A DNA stretch of 64,000 nt, from the NCBI GenBank assembly GCA_020636025.1, contig JACJYQ010000007.1, positions 62,001-126,000 on the forward strand, written 5' to 3'. The position numbers and the translations under genes are program-made. The stretch is from Lewinellaceae bacterium. Its GTDB lineage: Bacteria > Bacteroidota > Bacteroidia > Chitinophagales > Saprospiraceae. Each line of letters opens with the position of its first letter. Within the stretch, counting starts at the first letter, position 1. The notes under the pieces are model-generated. The model made no database searches, had not been told where the DNA came from, and saw only the letters and a list, made by a program, of their open reading frames with translations. Shown here one piece after another: positions 8,805 to 17,079 of this stretch.

Positions 8805-9575
8805 TCAAAGATGCAACGGAAACACCTTATCCGGATATTTTACGTCGCATAAAAACAAGCCTTGTGGAGGTACACTCAGGTTTTTAGGCAGCAATTGCTG
8901 CGTTTGAAGGGCGTGGTCAATATCCTGGACGGTGAGTTTACCCTGGGCCGTTTGAATGCAGGCACCAACAATAAGTCTCACCATGCCACGCAAAAAGCGA
9001 TTAGCTGATATGTGGAGCTTCAGCCCTTGCTCATCAGGCAGTACCTCCCATTGAATATTTTTAAGGGTGCATCTATAATTATCCAGTCCGCTATTTGATT
9101 TGCAAAAGGGAAAGAATTCCGTGTATCTGGAAAGAGTATCGGCGACCTCTTGTAATAATTCAAGCTTGAGACTTTTGTATTGAGGGTAAAACCAGGCTGT
9201 TTCTGTAAGAAATGGATCCTTTTTAAAGGTAATATGGTAGATATAGGCTCTTTCTTCAGCGCTAAAACGGGCATGAGCTTCCTGATCTACGGCTTTCACG
9301 TTAAATACAGCGATGTCCTTAGGAAGCACTCCATTCAGGCTGTTTACAAATCTGGCGGGGATTTTCTGTTCGGTATCAAAATGGGCTACATAGTAACTGG
9401 CGTGTACACCTGTGTCGGTTCTGCCACAACCGGTAACGGAAATTTGCTCGTTTAATATGGTGCCAATGGCTGATTCCAGCGTCTCCTGCACAGACGGATC
9501 ACTGGGCTGAATTTGCCAGCCACAAAAATTGGTTCCCTTGTAGGACAGACTTAGAAAATAGCGTTGCGTGTTCAT
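8805..9575 (-). CDS. truA: tRNA pseudouridine(38-40) synthase TruA
   Basis: The protein has 256 residues. The N-terminus RYFLSLSYKGTNFCGWQIQP and the segment VTGCGRTDTGVHASYYVAHF carry the TruA motif GRTDxGVHA with the catalytic aspartate. NRFLRGMVRLIVGA in the C-terminal half is also typical. The enzyme isomerises uridines 38-40 in tRNA anticodon stem-loops. Its ATG overlaps the TGA of the upstream TerB-DnaJ gene (ATGA, 9572-9575), which indicates translational coupling. Confidence 0.96.
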   Translation of the reverse strand: MNTQRYFLSLSYKGTNFCGWQIQPSDPSVQETLESAIGTILNEQISVTGCGRTDTGVHASYYVAHFDTEQKIPARFVNSLNGVLPKDIAVFNVKAVDQEAHARFSAEERAYIYHITFKKDPFLTETAWFYPQYKSLKLELLQEVADTLSRYTEFFPFCKSNSGLDNYRCTLKNIQWEVLPDEQGLKLHISANRFLRGMVRLIVGACIQTAQGKLTVQDIDHALQTQQLLPKNLSVPPQGLFLCDVKYPDKVFPLHL

Positions 9576-10384
9576 TTCCTTGCCTCCAGAATTTTATCGT
9601 AGGCATCGTTGATTTTCTGAAACTTCTCCTGTGCATGGCGGAGCGCTTCTGAAGAGGCGCCATTGGCCAGCATTTTGTCGGGATGCCACTTCACGGCAAG
9701 TGCGCGATATTTTTTCTTGATAATCTCCAAAGAATCAGTCGGTTTTGCTTCTAAAATGGCGTAATGCGGATCGAGTGCCGACCATTTGCCTTGCTGCTGT
9801 TTATACTGCCTGTAATTGGTTTGATAATAGCGACTTTTTATCCGGTCGTACTGCATGCGGCCAATGTGGAAAATGCCGGCGGCACGCAGGAGCAGCTCCT
9901 CCTCTCTGGGGTGCAATCCGCCGTCGGCTGCTGCTGTGGCAAATAGCAGATCCATCATATTCATTACCTGGTGCCGTTCTCTGCCAAATTCATGATAGAA
10001 AGCCCGGGCATATTGGTCAAAGGAGTCGCTTGAATCTTTTGCCTGTTTCCAGACTCTGATGGCCTGACTTCGGGATTTGTCATTCAGCCGAAAATGATTG
10101 CGCATCAGATTTTCCATCAGCGTCACCTCAGGTTTGGACACAGCGCCATCGGATTTGGCCATTTTGGCACACAAGCGGAATACGTGAAACAAAAACTCCC
10201 CGCGCCTTCTCTGATATGCTCTGAAGGTACTTTCAGAATCGGTAGTTTCCCTCGGCTTATCCAACAGGTAATGACCGGCCAGTGAGCCAACGAAAAAACC
10301 AATCAGCCCGCCCAGCGGAACATTCATCAGGTCGAATAAGATCATACCTGCAATGCCAAAAAGAAGTTTACCCTTAAGTTCCAA
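9572..10384 (-). CDS. TerB-like / DnaJ domain membrane co-chaperone (DjlA-like)
   Basis: The protein has 270 residues. The N-terminus is a glycine-rich hydrophobic hairpin (about 1-35) resembling the DjlA membrane anchor. Residues about 60-190 form an all-helical TerB-like domain (LMENLMRNHFRL..., MMDLLFATAAADGGLHPREEELL). The last 70 residues are a J domain containing VKWHPDKM with the HPD tripeptide needed to stimulate DnaK ATPase. This is the DjlA architecture. The start is a TTG at 10384, because no in-frame ATG exists before an upstream stop and the anchor begins there. A TACCTTTG -7 box lies about 28 bases upstream. The gene overlaps truA by four bases. Confidence 0.82.
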   Translation of the reverse strand: MELKGKLLFGIAGMILFDLMNVPLGGLIGFFVGSLAGHYLLDKPRETTDSESTFRAYQRRRGEFLFHVFRLCAKMAKSDGAVSKPEVTLMENLMRNHFRLNDKSRSQAIRVWKQAKDSSDSFDQYARAFYHEFGRERHQVMNMMDLLFATAAADGGLHPREEELLLRAAGIFHIGRMQYDRIKSRYYQTNYRQYKQQQGKWSALDPHYAILEAKPTDSLEIIKKKYRALAVKWHPDKMLANGASSEALRHAQEKFQKINDAYDKILEARK

Positions 10385-10411
10385 GTGTAGAGCCTAGTTC
10401 ATTAGCCGGTG

Positions 10412-10419
10412 CAAAGGTA
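10412..10419 (-). promoter_or_regulatory. -7 box (TACCTTTG) for the TerB-DnaJ/truA/recR unit
   Basis: On the minus strand this reads TACCTTTG, the Bacteroidota -7 consensus, 28 bases before the TTG start of the first gene in the unit. The -33 element is not clear. Confidence 0.5.
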
Positions 10420-10452
10420 TGAAACAGGTGAATGTGATTGTTGTTGGAGGAA

Positions 10453-12099
10453 TTAGCCAGAAGACTTTTCCACTGCTACAAAATCAAATATTTCAACGTC
10501 GAACAAACCCAGATCGGTCATTTTAAGTTTGGGTATTACCGGAAGCGCTAAAAAGGAAAGGGACATGAAAGGCGCTCTTAACTGACAACCCAACACTGTC
10601 TTCACCCATTTATCCAAATCCGCATAGTCGTCGGCCAGTTGCCAGCCATCGGACTGGCTCATCAGACCTGCTATGGGAAGTGGAAGCACTTTGGTTTCTC
10701 CGGCACCATCAGTGGCGCTTATACCGCCTTTTGCTTTTATCACGGCATTTACGGCTTCGGCCAAAGCTTTGGCATTAGTCCCTACCGCAACGATGTTGTG
10801 GGAGTCGTGTGCAACGCTGCTGGCAAGCGCTCCTTTGGTTAATGCAAAACCCCTGACAACACCCATGGCAGGTTTCGCATTTGCCGCATATCGGTTTAGT
10901 ACGGTAATAAATAGAATATCTGACTCCGGGTCGGCCTGGTAAAATCCGTTCGACGGCAATGTGCCTTCTTCTTCTCCGGTTACAATTTCGCCGTCATATA
11001 CCCTGATTACCCTAAGTTTTGTTTGACTCTCCTTGGCAGGCATTAGAAAATCTGCCTCGGTTCGTAGTTCTGCCAAAAACTGATTGGGCGCCGGTGTTTC
11101 GGATCTATGGAGCATTGTTTTGCCATGTTCGGCTACTTTTTCACCATTGATCCAGGTTGCGGTCACTTCAAATGAATTCCGGTCATGAATTTGAATAAAA
11201 TCAGCGGGGTCGCCTTCGCGCAAGAGGCCTACAGAAAGATTGTAATGTTCCACCGGGTGAACACAGGCAGCCCTTAGCGTGTCAAACATATCACATCCTT
11301 TGGCCAATGCCCGGCTAACCAATTGATTGATATGGCCTTTCACCAGGTCATCGGGGTGTTTGTCGTCGCTGCAAAACATGATCTGATCCGGAAACTCCTG
11401 AACCAGTGGCCAAAGCGCCTCAAAATTACGTGCCGCGCTTCCTTCGCGGATGAGGATCTTTACGCCAAGCCGGGCTTTATCCAGCCCTTCTTCGTAGGTG
11501 AAACACTCGTGATCGCTTGTGATGCCGGCAGCAAAATATTGGGCAGCTGTTTCCCCTGTTAATCCGGGAGCATGACCGTCGATCGGTTTCCCAAGCGCTT
11601 TGGCCGCTTTGATTTTGGCCATCACTTCGGGATCATTATGCAGCACACCGGGGAAGTTCATCATTTCCGACAAATACCCGATCTCCGGTTTTTGCAATAG
11701 TTTCTCTACGGCTTCGGCATTCAGGGTGGCGCCAGCGGTTTCAAAAGCTGTAGCAGGGACACAGGACGGGGCGCCAAAACAAAACTTGAGTGGTACCTGG
11801 GCGGCATCTTTCAGCATAAACTCCACGCCTTCTTCGCCCAACACATTCGCGATTTCATGTGGATCGGAAACGGTGGCCACTGTGCCGTGTACAACAGCCA
11901 TGCGCGCGAACTCACTTGGCGGCAACATACTGCTTTCGATATGGACATGTGCATCTACAAAACCGGGAAGTAGGTAGCCTGCATCTTCGGGTACTTCAGA
12001 TATTTCCGCAATAGCATTGATTTTACCATCAGAGAATTCAATGGTGGCAGGGTATATGCGGCGTTGGTGAAGATCAATCAGTTTGGCAGAGATAATCAT
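10453..12099 (-). CDS. ade: Adenine deaminase
   Basis: The protein has 548 residues from the ATG at 12099. The frame is open further upstream to 12231, but that part has no family similarity and would overlap the divergent hydrolase gene, so it is excluded. GFVDAHVHIESSMLPPSEFA contains the metal-binding HxH of the amidohydrolase superfamily, and VATVSDPHEIANVLG and ITSDHECFTYEE are characteristic of Ade. The C-terminal domain (SVAHDSHNIVAVGTN, LPLPIAGLMS) is also family-typical. Ade deaminates adenine to hypoxanthine in purine salvage, using a divalent metal centre. It is monocistronic and divergent from the hydrolase. Confidence 0.94.
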   Translation of the reverse strand: MIISAKLIDLHQRRIYPATIEFSDGKINAIAEISEVPEDAGYLLPGFVDAHVHIESSMLPPSEFARMAVVHGTVATVSDPHEIANVLGEEGVEFMLKDAAQVPLKFCFGAPSCVPATAFETAGATLNAEAVEKLLQKPEIGYLSEMMNFPGVLHNDPEVMAKIKAAKALGKPIDGHAPGLTGETAAQYFAAGITSDHECFTYEEGLDKARLGVKILIREGSAARNFEALWPLVQEFPDQIMFCSDDKHPDDLVKGHINQLVSRALAKGCDMFDTLRAACVHPVEHYNLSVGLLREGDPADFIQIHDRNSFEVTATWINGEKVAEHGKTMLHRSETPAPNQFLAELRTEADFLMPAKESQTKLRVIRVYDGEIVTGEEEGTLPSNGFYQADPESDILFITVLNRYAANAKPAMGVVRGFALTKGALASSVAHDSHNIVAVGTNAKALAEAVNAVIKAKGGISATDGAGETKVLPLPIAGLMSQSDGWQLADDYADLDKWVKTVLGCQLRAPFMSLSFLALPVIPKLKMTDLGLFDVEIFDFVAVEKSSG

Positions 12100-12209
12100 A
12101 TTAATGTAAGTTGAAAAGACGGGTAACACATGCGAATAAGAAGCACAGAATTGGAACCAGCCAAAAGTAATCCGAAACTCAAAACAGACAAACAATTTGA
12201 ACAAGCCCC

Positions 12210-12217
12210 TATCTTCG
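12210..12217 (+). promoter_or_regulatory. -7-like box (TATCTTCG) directly in front of the alpha/beta hydrolase start
   Basis: TATCTTCG differs in one position from TAnnTTTG and ends four bases before the ATG at 12222, so transcription would begin at or inside the start codon. Confidence 0.4.
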
Positions 12218-12221
12218 CCAA

Positions 12222-12905
12222 ATGAAATCACCCATCATTTTCCTGCATGGAGCGCTGGGCTGTGCCAACAATTTTGAACCGCTGTTGTCCATGTTCCCGG
12301 AAGATCAGCCGGTTTATGCCATTGATTTGCCCGGGCATGGTTCCAAACAACCCGATGAAGCTTTTTCCTTGCAACTGTTTTCGGATTCCATACTCAAATT
12401 TCTGGATGAAAAGCAATTTGACAAGGTGATCATATTCGGGTACAGCATGGGTGGATATGCAGCATTGAATATGGCTGCCAAATGGCCCAACAAAATTGAG
12501 AAGGTGATAACCCTGGGAACCAAGCTTGCCTGGAACCCGGAAGTGGCTGCCGGCATGGTTAAGATTTTCAACCCGGAAGTGATTGAAGCAAAGGTCCCGA
12601 AATTTGCCGCCATGCTGGATGCCGCTCACGCCGACTGGAAAACGTTGTGTCGTTATACCACTGCATTTTTACTTGATCTCGGGAATGGATTGGGTATTCA
12701 GGAGGCTGATTTTAGGAATATAAGTTGTCCGGTCACCATTGGTTGGGGATCAGAAGACAATGTGGTAAGTAAAGAAGAGAGCTTGCATGTTGCCCAACTG
12801 ATTTCACTTGGTAATTTTGTAGAACTCGAATCGACAAAGCACCAACTGGAGCTTGTAGATCTGAATATTTTGTTTAAATTTGTAGAGAAAGCCTTAAAAC
12901 CATAG
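12222..12905 (+). CDS. Alpha/beta-fold hydrolase
   Basis: The protein has 227 residues. An oxyanion-type HG appears in IIFLHGALGCANNF. The nucleophile elbow is FGYSMGGYAALN (Ser about 74), and the acid and histidine are probably in WGSEDNVVS and ESTKHQLELV. This gives a complete Ser-Asp-His triad for an esterase/lipase or related hydrolase of the MenH/BioH-like size class. There is no signal peptide, so it is cytoplasmic. The substrate is unknown and the neighbours give no pathway clue. The gene is divergent from ade and followed 167 bases later by recQ. Confidence 0.85.
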   Translation: MKSPIIFLHGALGCANNFEPLLSMFPEDQPVYAIDLPGHGSKQPDEAFSLQLFSDSILKFLDEKQFDKVIIFGYSMGGYAALNMAAKWPNKIEKVITLGTKLAWNPEVAAGMVKIFNPEVIEAKVPKFAAMLDAAHADWKTLCRYTTAFLLDLGNGLGIQEADFRNISCPVTIGWGSEDNVVSKEESLHVAQLISLGNFVELESTKHQLELVDLNILFKFVEKALKP

Positions 12906-13072
12906 ATATAACCCTAAACCAACCCTTAAAAACCATTGCTTACCCGAAAATTCAGGAGTCAATTCCAATTTTAGATCGGATCAATATCAGCGGCGTTATC
13001 ACAATTGTGATCCCAAAGGCCATGACTTTTTATGGAAAGCAGGTTATGAGGAGTACAAATTAGTAAACAAAA

Positions 13073-15211
13073 ATGGATCTCCAACAAGCTACCAAAGCGC
13101 TAAAAAAATTCTTCGGTTATGACGCATTCCGGCCCCTTCAAGCCGAAATCGTTCAGGCGGTGTATGACCGCAAAGACACCCTGGTACTCATGCCTACCGG
13201 CGGGGGTAAGAGTATATGTTATCAAATTCCAGCTGTTACACTCCCCGGAACCGCCATCGTGGTCAGTCCCTTGATCGCCCTGATGAAAGACCAGGTGGAA
13301 GGACTCATTGCAAACGGTGTTTCAGCTGCTTACCTGAACAGCTCACAAAGTTCAGCCGAAGTCAGAAATGTAGAAGATGCAGCCGCTGACGGGTACATAA
13401 AAATACTGTATGTCAGTCCGGAGAAACTGGTATCGCAAAGCTTTCAGCCTCTGTTAAATCGCTTGACAATTAGTTTGTTTGCCATTGACGAAGCGCATTG
13501 CATTTCTTCCTGGGGACACGATTTTCGCCCGGAATACACACAGTTGAAATTCCTGAAAGAACAATATCCGGAAGTCCCTTTGATCGCTTTAACGGCTACA
13601 GCCGATAAGTTAACGCGAAAGGATATTGCTTCTCAATTGAAGTTACAGAATCCGGCCATTTTTATCTCATCCTTCGACCGACCAAACATCAGTCTCAATG
13701 TTAAACCAGGCCAGCGCCGCTTCGAGCAACTGGTTGATTTCCTAAAAGATTTTCCGGATGAGTCGGGCATCATTTACTGCCTTTCCCGAAAAGGCTGTGA
13801 AAGCCTGGCGCAGAAGCTGAATGATAAAGGTTTCAAAGCGACTCACTATCATGCCGATATACCGGCAGCCCGACGCAGCCAGACTCAAGAGGATTTTATC
13901 AATGACCGCATCCCGATTATTTGCGCCACCATCGCTTTTGGAATGGGTATTGACAAAAGCAATGTTCGTTTTGTGGTTCACTACAATTTACCGCGGAATC
14001 TTGAAGGCTATTATCAGGAGATCGGCCGTGCGGGTCGCGATGGATTGCCAGCCTCAGCACTCATGTTTTTCAGCTTTGCGGATGTAATATCCTATCGTGA
14101 AATGTTTGAGAACAGCGAGTCGAATGCCGAGCAAAAAGCGCTGAAAATGGCGAAGCTCGACAGGGTGTTTCAATTCGCCGACTCCCTGATTTGTCGTCGG
14201 AAAACGGTGCTTACTTACTTTGGAGAGCCATTCAATAAAAACTGCGGAAACTGTGATGTGTGTAAAAATCCACCCCAGCAATTCGACGGTACCATTGCTG
14301 CTCAAAAAGCGCTGTCTGCCATTAGCCGAACTGGCGAAAAAGTTGGGATGAATCTCCTGGTGGATATTTTACGTGGCAGCAGCAGACGCGAAATATTCGA
14401 CAATGGCTATCACGAAATAAAAACATACGGTCTTGGCAAGGAATACAGTTTTGAAGACTGGATGTACATTCTGATGCAGCTGATCCATTTGGGGCAAATT
14501 GAAATTGCTTATGACGATCACAACCGACTTCGGGTAGGCGAAGAAGGGAAAAAGGTGCTTTTCGACGGAAAAAAAGTGCCGCTGGCCATGCCGAAGCCCA
14601 AAACCAAAGCATCCGAACGCGCACCCAAGCGAGTGGAGAAAACCAAAACCCAGGTCTTGCGTGATGAGCTGTTTCAGGTACTTTCAGGCTTACGTCGGCA
14701 ACTGGCGCAACAGCGCGGAGTGCCGCCTTATCTTATCTTCAGCGATGCGACTTTGCAGGACATGTCTTTCAAAAGACCGCTTACTGATGAAGCCATGCTG
14801 GACGTGAGCGGGGTAGGGGAGCAAAAACTGCGTTTATATGGCGATGCCTTTATGGAGAAAATCCGTGAATTCGTCCTGGAGCAATCCAAGGAAGGAAATC
14901 AGGTTAAAGGAGGTACGCAATTGCAAAGCTGGACGATGTTCAAAAGCGGGAAATCTGTGGAGGAGATTGCTGCTGAACGCTCGCTCAGTCCGGTTACAAT
15001 ATCCAGTCATCTGGCAACCATGTATGAGGGCGGTGAAATGTTGGATATTGACGAGTGGGTTTCCCCGGAAGAATGCGATCTGATCCAGGGCGCCTTGTCC
15101 CTTTTTGAAGAACCTTTCCAGCAAAAAGAGATCTTCGATCACTTCGAAGGACGCTACAACTATGACAAAATACGCTGGGCAATTGCCGATTGGCGGCGGA
15201 GCGGGAAGTAA
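13073..15211 (+). CDS. recQ: ATP-dependent DNA helicase RecQ
   Basis: The protein has 712 residues. The helicase core shows motif I (MPTGGGKSICYQ), the DEAH box (FAIDEAHCISSWGHDFRPEY), motif III (LIALTATAD) and motif VI (QEIGRAGRDG). The RecQ-C-terminal zinc site follows (CRRKTVLTYFG...CGNCDVC), then the winged helix, an HRDC domain (about residues 525-600, ending VSGVGEQKLRLYG) and a C-terminal helix-turn-helix (MFKSGKSVEEIAAERSLSPVTISSHL). It unwinds DNA 3'-5' in recombination and fork repair. The full domain set is present and intact. Confidence 0.96.
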   Translation: MDLQQATKALKKFFGYDAFRPLQAEIVQAVYDRKDTLVLMPTGGGKSICYQIPAVTLPGTAIVVSPLIALMKDQVEGLIANGVSAAYLNSSQSSAEVRNVEDAAADGYIKILYVSPEKLVSQSFQPLLNRLTISLFAIDEAHCISSWGHDFRPEYTQLKFLKEQYPEVPLIALTATADKLTRKDIASQLKLQNPAIFISSFDRPNISLNVKPGQRRFEQLVDFLKDFPDESGIIYCLSRKGCESLAQKLNDKGFKATHYHADIPAARRSQTQEDFINDRIPIICATIAFGMGIDKSNVRFVVHYNLPRNLEGYYQEIGRAGRDGLPASALMFFSFADVISYREMFENSESNAEQKALKMAKLDRVFQFADSLICRRKTVLTYFGEPFNKNCGNCDVCKNPPQQFDGTIAAQKALSAISRTGEKVGMNLLVDILRGSSRREIFDNGYHEIKTYGLGKEYSFEDWMYILMQLIHLGQIEIAYDDHNRLRVGEEGKKVLFDGKKVPLAMPKPKTKASERAPKRVEKTKTQVLRDELFQVLSGLRRQLAQQRGVPPYLIFSDATLQDMSFKRPLTDEAMLDVSGVGEQKLRLYGDAFMEKIREFVLEQSKEGNQVKGGTQLQSWTMFKSGKSVEEIAAERSLSPVTISSHLATMYEGGEMLDIDEWVSPEECDLIQGALSLFEEPFQQKEIFDHFEGRYNYDKIRWAIADWRRSGK

Positions 15212-15248
15212 AGTAGATTAAAAGGATAAGAGTACCTACATCTATTAA

Positions 15249-15268
15249 CCACGGATTTTAATCCGTGG
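15249..15268. repeat. Short perfect hairpin downstream of recQ
   Basis: CCACGGATT-TT-AATCCGTGG is a perfect 9-bp stem with a 2-base loop, 38 bases after the recQ stop. It lacks a T tract, so it is at best a weak terminator or an RNA stability element. Confidence 0.45.
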
Positions 15269-15432
15269 CAAGACACCACGAACACAACCACAAAGTGGTT
15301 GATCATCGAAGTTTGAGTACCATCAAAAAAGCCCTAAAAAGATCGAATTCTATCAAAACCACATACGGATTTAATGTGTTATAAGTATTGACTTAACTCC
15401 TAAAAACAGCATAATACAGGACAAATTATCCA

Positions 15433-16323
15433 ATGGATTACTATAAAATATTAGGCATCGACAAAAGCGCTACTCCGGCGGAGATCAAGAGCGCTTATCG
15501 CAAACTGGCCAGAAAATATCACCCGGATGTGAATCCCAATGACGCTGATGCAAAAAAGAAGTTTCAGGAAATAAACGAAGCGAATGAGGTACTGAGTGAT
15601 CCGGAAAAGAGAAAAAAATACGATCAGTACGGTAAAGACTGGGAACACGCCGAGCAGTTTGAGCAAGCCAGGAAGCAACAGGAAAACGCATATTCTTCCC
15701 GCTCGGGAAAAGGGTACTCTACATCCTATTCAGAGGGTGAATTTTCCGATTTTTTTGAAAGCATGTTTGGTGGAGGCAGCGGCTTTTCTGGTCGTACCAG
15801 AAACGTAAAGTTCAGAGGAGAGGATTACAATGCCGAGCTTCAACTCGATCTCCTATCCGCTTCCAAAACATTCAAGCAAACGCTGAATGTAAACGGGAAG
15901 AATATCAGGATCACCGTTCCGGCTGGGGTGGAAAACGGACAAACCATTAAAATTGCCGGTCATGGAGGCCCTGGTGTGAATGGTGGCCCGAATGGCGATT
16001 TGTACATCACCTTTTCCATAGCGCAACACCCAAGATTCAAGAGACTTGGCAATGATTTGTATACATCTGTAGACCTTGATCTGTACACAGCCATTTTAGG
16101 CGGCGAGATCACGATTGATACTTTGGACGGACAGGTGAAACTGAAGGTGAAACCCGAAACACAGAATGAGGCCAAAGTGAAGTTGAAAGGCAAAGGCTTC
16201 CCTGTTTACAAAAACGAGGGGAAATTCGGCGACCTGTATGTAACCTATAACATTCAGCTGCCGACGAACCTGAATGAACAGGAGAAAGACTTGTTTGTAC
16301 AATTAAAAAACGCTCGTTCCTAA
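15433..16323 (+). CDS. cbpA: CbpA-type DnaJ co-chaperone (J domain + substrate-binding C-terminal domains, no zinc finger)
   Basis: The protein has 296 residues. The J domain at 2-70 contains ARKYHPDVN with HPD. A Gly/Phe/Ser-rich linker with SDFFESMFGGGSGFSGR follows, then two beta-sandwich substrate-binding domains (GEDYNAELQLDLLSA..., PAGVENGQTIKIAGHG...) up to the C-terminus. The four CxxCxGxG repeats of DnaJ itself are absent, which defines the CbpA class. It should deliver clients to DnaK. It lies 13 bases upstream of cbpM, its dedicated regulator, forming a two-gene operon. Confidence 0.92.
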   Translation: MDYYKILGIDKSATPAEIKSAYRKLARKYHPDVNPNDADAKKKFQEINEANEVLSDPEKRKKYDQYGKDWEHAEQFEQARKQQENAYSSRSGKGYSTSYSEGEFSDFFESMFGGGSGFSGRTRNVKFRGEDYNAELQLDLLSASKTFKQTLNVNGKNIRITVPAGVENGQTIKIAGHGGPGVNGGPNGDLYITFSIAQHPRFKRLGNDLYTSVDLDLYTAILGGEITIDTLDGQVKLKVKPETQNEAKVKLKGKGFPVYKNEGKFGDLYVTYNIQLPTNLNEQEKDLFVQLKNARS

Positions 16324-16336
16324 TTAACGCGATATC

Positions 16337-16669
16337 ATGGACAAAGAAAATTTGATAGAAGTCAGCATACTTTGCAACAGCCATAATGTTGAAACTTCCT
16401 TTATTCATACGCTTCAGAGCCGTGGTATTCTGGAAGTCATCACCATTGATACTACCGAGTTCGTGGAGGAAAGCTCTTTGCGGGAACTGGAACAGATCAT
16501 CCGTTTTCACTATGAAATGGACATCAACCTGGAAGGAATTGAAACCATCATGCATCTGTTGCAACAGGTGAATGGTTTACAAGAAGAGATACTCGCCTTA
16601 AGAAACAAGGTTGTTTTTTATGAAGAACAAAATACAAATCCTGAGATATTGATAGAGGTGATAGATTAA
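16337..16669 (+). CDS. cbpM: Chaperone modulator CbpM
   Basis: The protein has 110 residues and is all-helical with a MerR-like N-terminal half. Its position right after cbpA (13-base gap) and the pattern FVEESSLRELEQIIRFHYEMDINLEGIETI match the CbpM family, which binds the J domain of CbpA and inhibits its co-chaperone activity. The C-terminal part (LLQQVNGLQEEILALRNKVVFY) looks like a coiled coil for dimerisation. Recognition rests mainly on context plus this helical pattern. Confidence 0.85.
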   Translation: MDKENLIEVSILCNSHNVETSFIHTLQSRGILEVITIDTTEFVEESSLRELEQIIRFHYEMDINLEGIETIMHLLQQVNGLQEEILALRNKVVFYEEQNTNPEILIEVID

Positions 16670-16785
16670 TTAATAGTGCTATTCGCCGCTCGTGGTGTTT
16701 CCCTGAAGGGATTCAGGACAGACTTTGGTTAAGTGCAACATAAGGGGGGAGCATTTTAGATCAAACTAAATATTCCTTATTTATT

Positions 16786-16889
16786 AGGTGCAGCGCACCG
16801 AAATGCCTGTAGCTTACAACGCGATATATAACAACAAGGTGCAGCGCACCGAAACGAAAATCCTTATTCCGGTGCGCTGCGCCTTGTTG
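16786..16889. repeat. 51-base GGTGCAGCGCACC repeat: two direct copies and one inverted partial copy
   Basis: GGTGCAGCGCACC occurs at 16787-16799 and 16838-16850, exactly 51 bases apart. A reverse-complement copy (CCGGTGCGCTGCGCCTTGTT) lies at 16869-16888, so the second copy can also pair with it. Each 13-mer is itself a 5-bp stem with a 3-base loop. The same unit with the same 51-base spacing recurs at 57218 and 57269. Confidence 0.75.
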
Positions 16890-16917
16890 CTTTTGGTGTT
16901 GAAAAAACACCAAAAGC
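16889..16917. repeat. TTTGGTGTT-type stem-loop, copy 1
   Basis: GCTTTTGGTGTT (16889-16900) pairs with AACACCAAAAGC (16906-16917) around GAAAA. Closely similar hairpins occur at 60658-60687 and 60903-60932. Confidence 0.65.
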
Positions 16918-16934
16918 GGCTTGAAATGCGCCGT

Positions 16935-16972
16935 AAAAAAGGCTCCTTGCACCATGCAAGGAGCCTTTTTTA
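16935..16972 (+). terminator. Intrinsic terminator (bidirectional) between cbpM and the next secreted-protein gene
   Basis: GGCTCCTTGCA (16941-16951), loop CCA, TGCAAGGAGCC (16955-16965), followed by TTTTTTATTT and preceded by AAAAAA. The 11-bp perfect stem with T tracts on both strands is a clear terminator. Confidence 0.85.
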
Positions 16973-17079
16973 TTTACTCGTTTGAAAAATTTAACCCCAA
17001 TGGGTAAGAAATTGAGCATCCCCCCGATTGATTAGTAAAGACAACAAAGTCTAACACTAACAATCAAAAAAACTCAATT

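Larger units (their letters stand above)
16670..17079. other. 410-base intergenic region with a 51-base repeat pair, an inverted copy, a TTTGGTGTT hairpin and a terminator
   Basis: There is no coding signal. In order it holds two direct copies of a GGTGCAGCGCACC unit (16787 and 16838), an inverted copy (16869-16889), a TTTGGTGTT stem-loop (16889-16917) and an intrinsic terminator (16935-16972). The parts are listed separately. Confidence 0.7.

Noticed and set aside
12100..12231. N-terminal extension of adenine deaminase to 592 residues
   Set aside because: The extra 44 codons have no family similarity and would overlap the divergent hydrolase gene; the ATG at 12099 gives the usual length.
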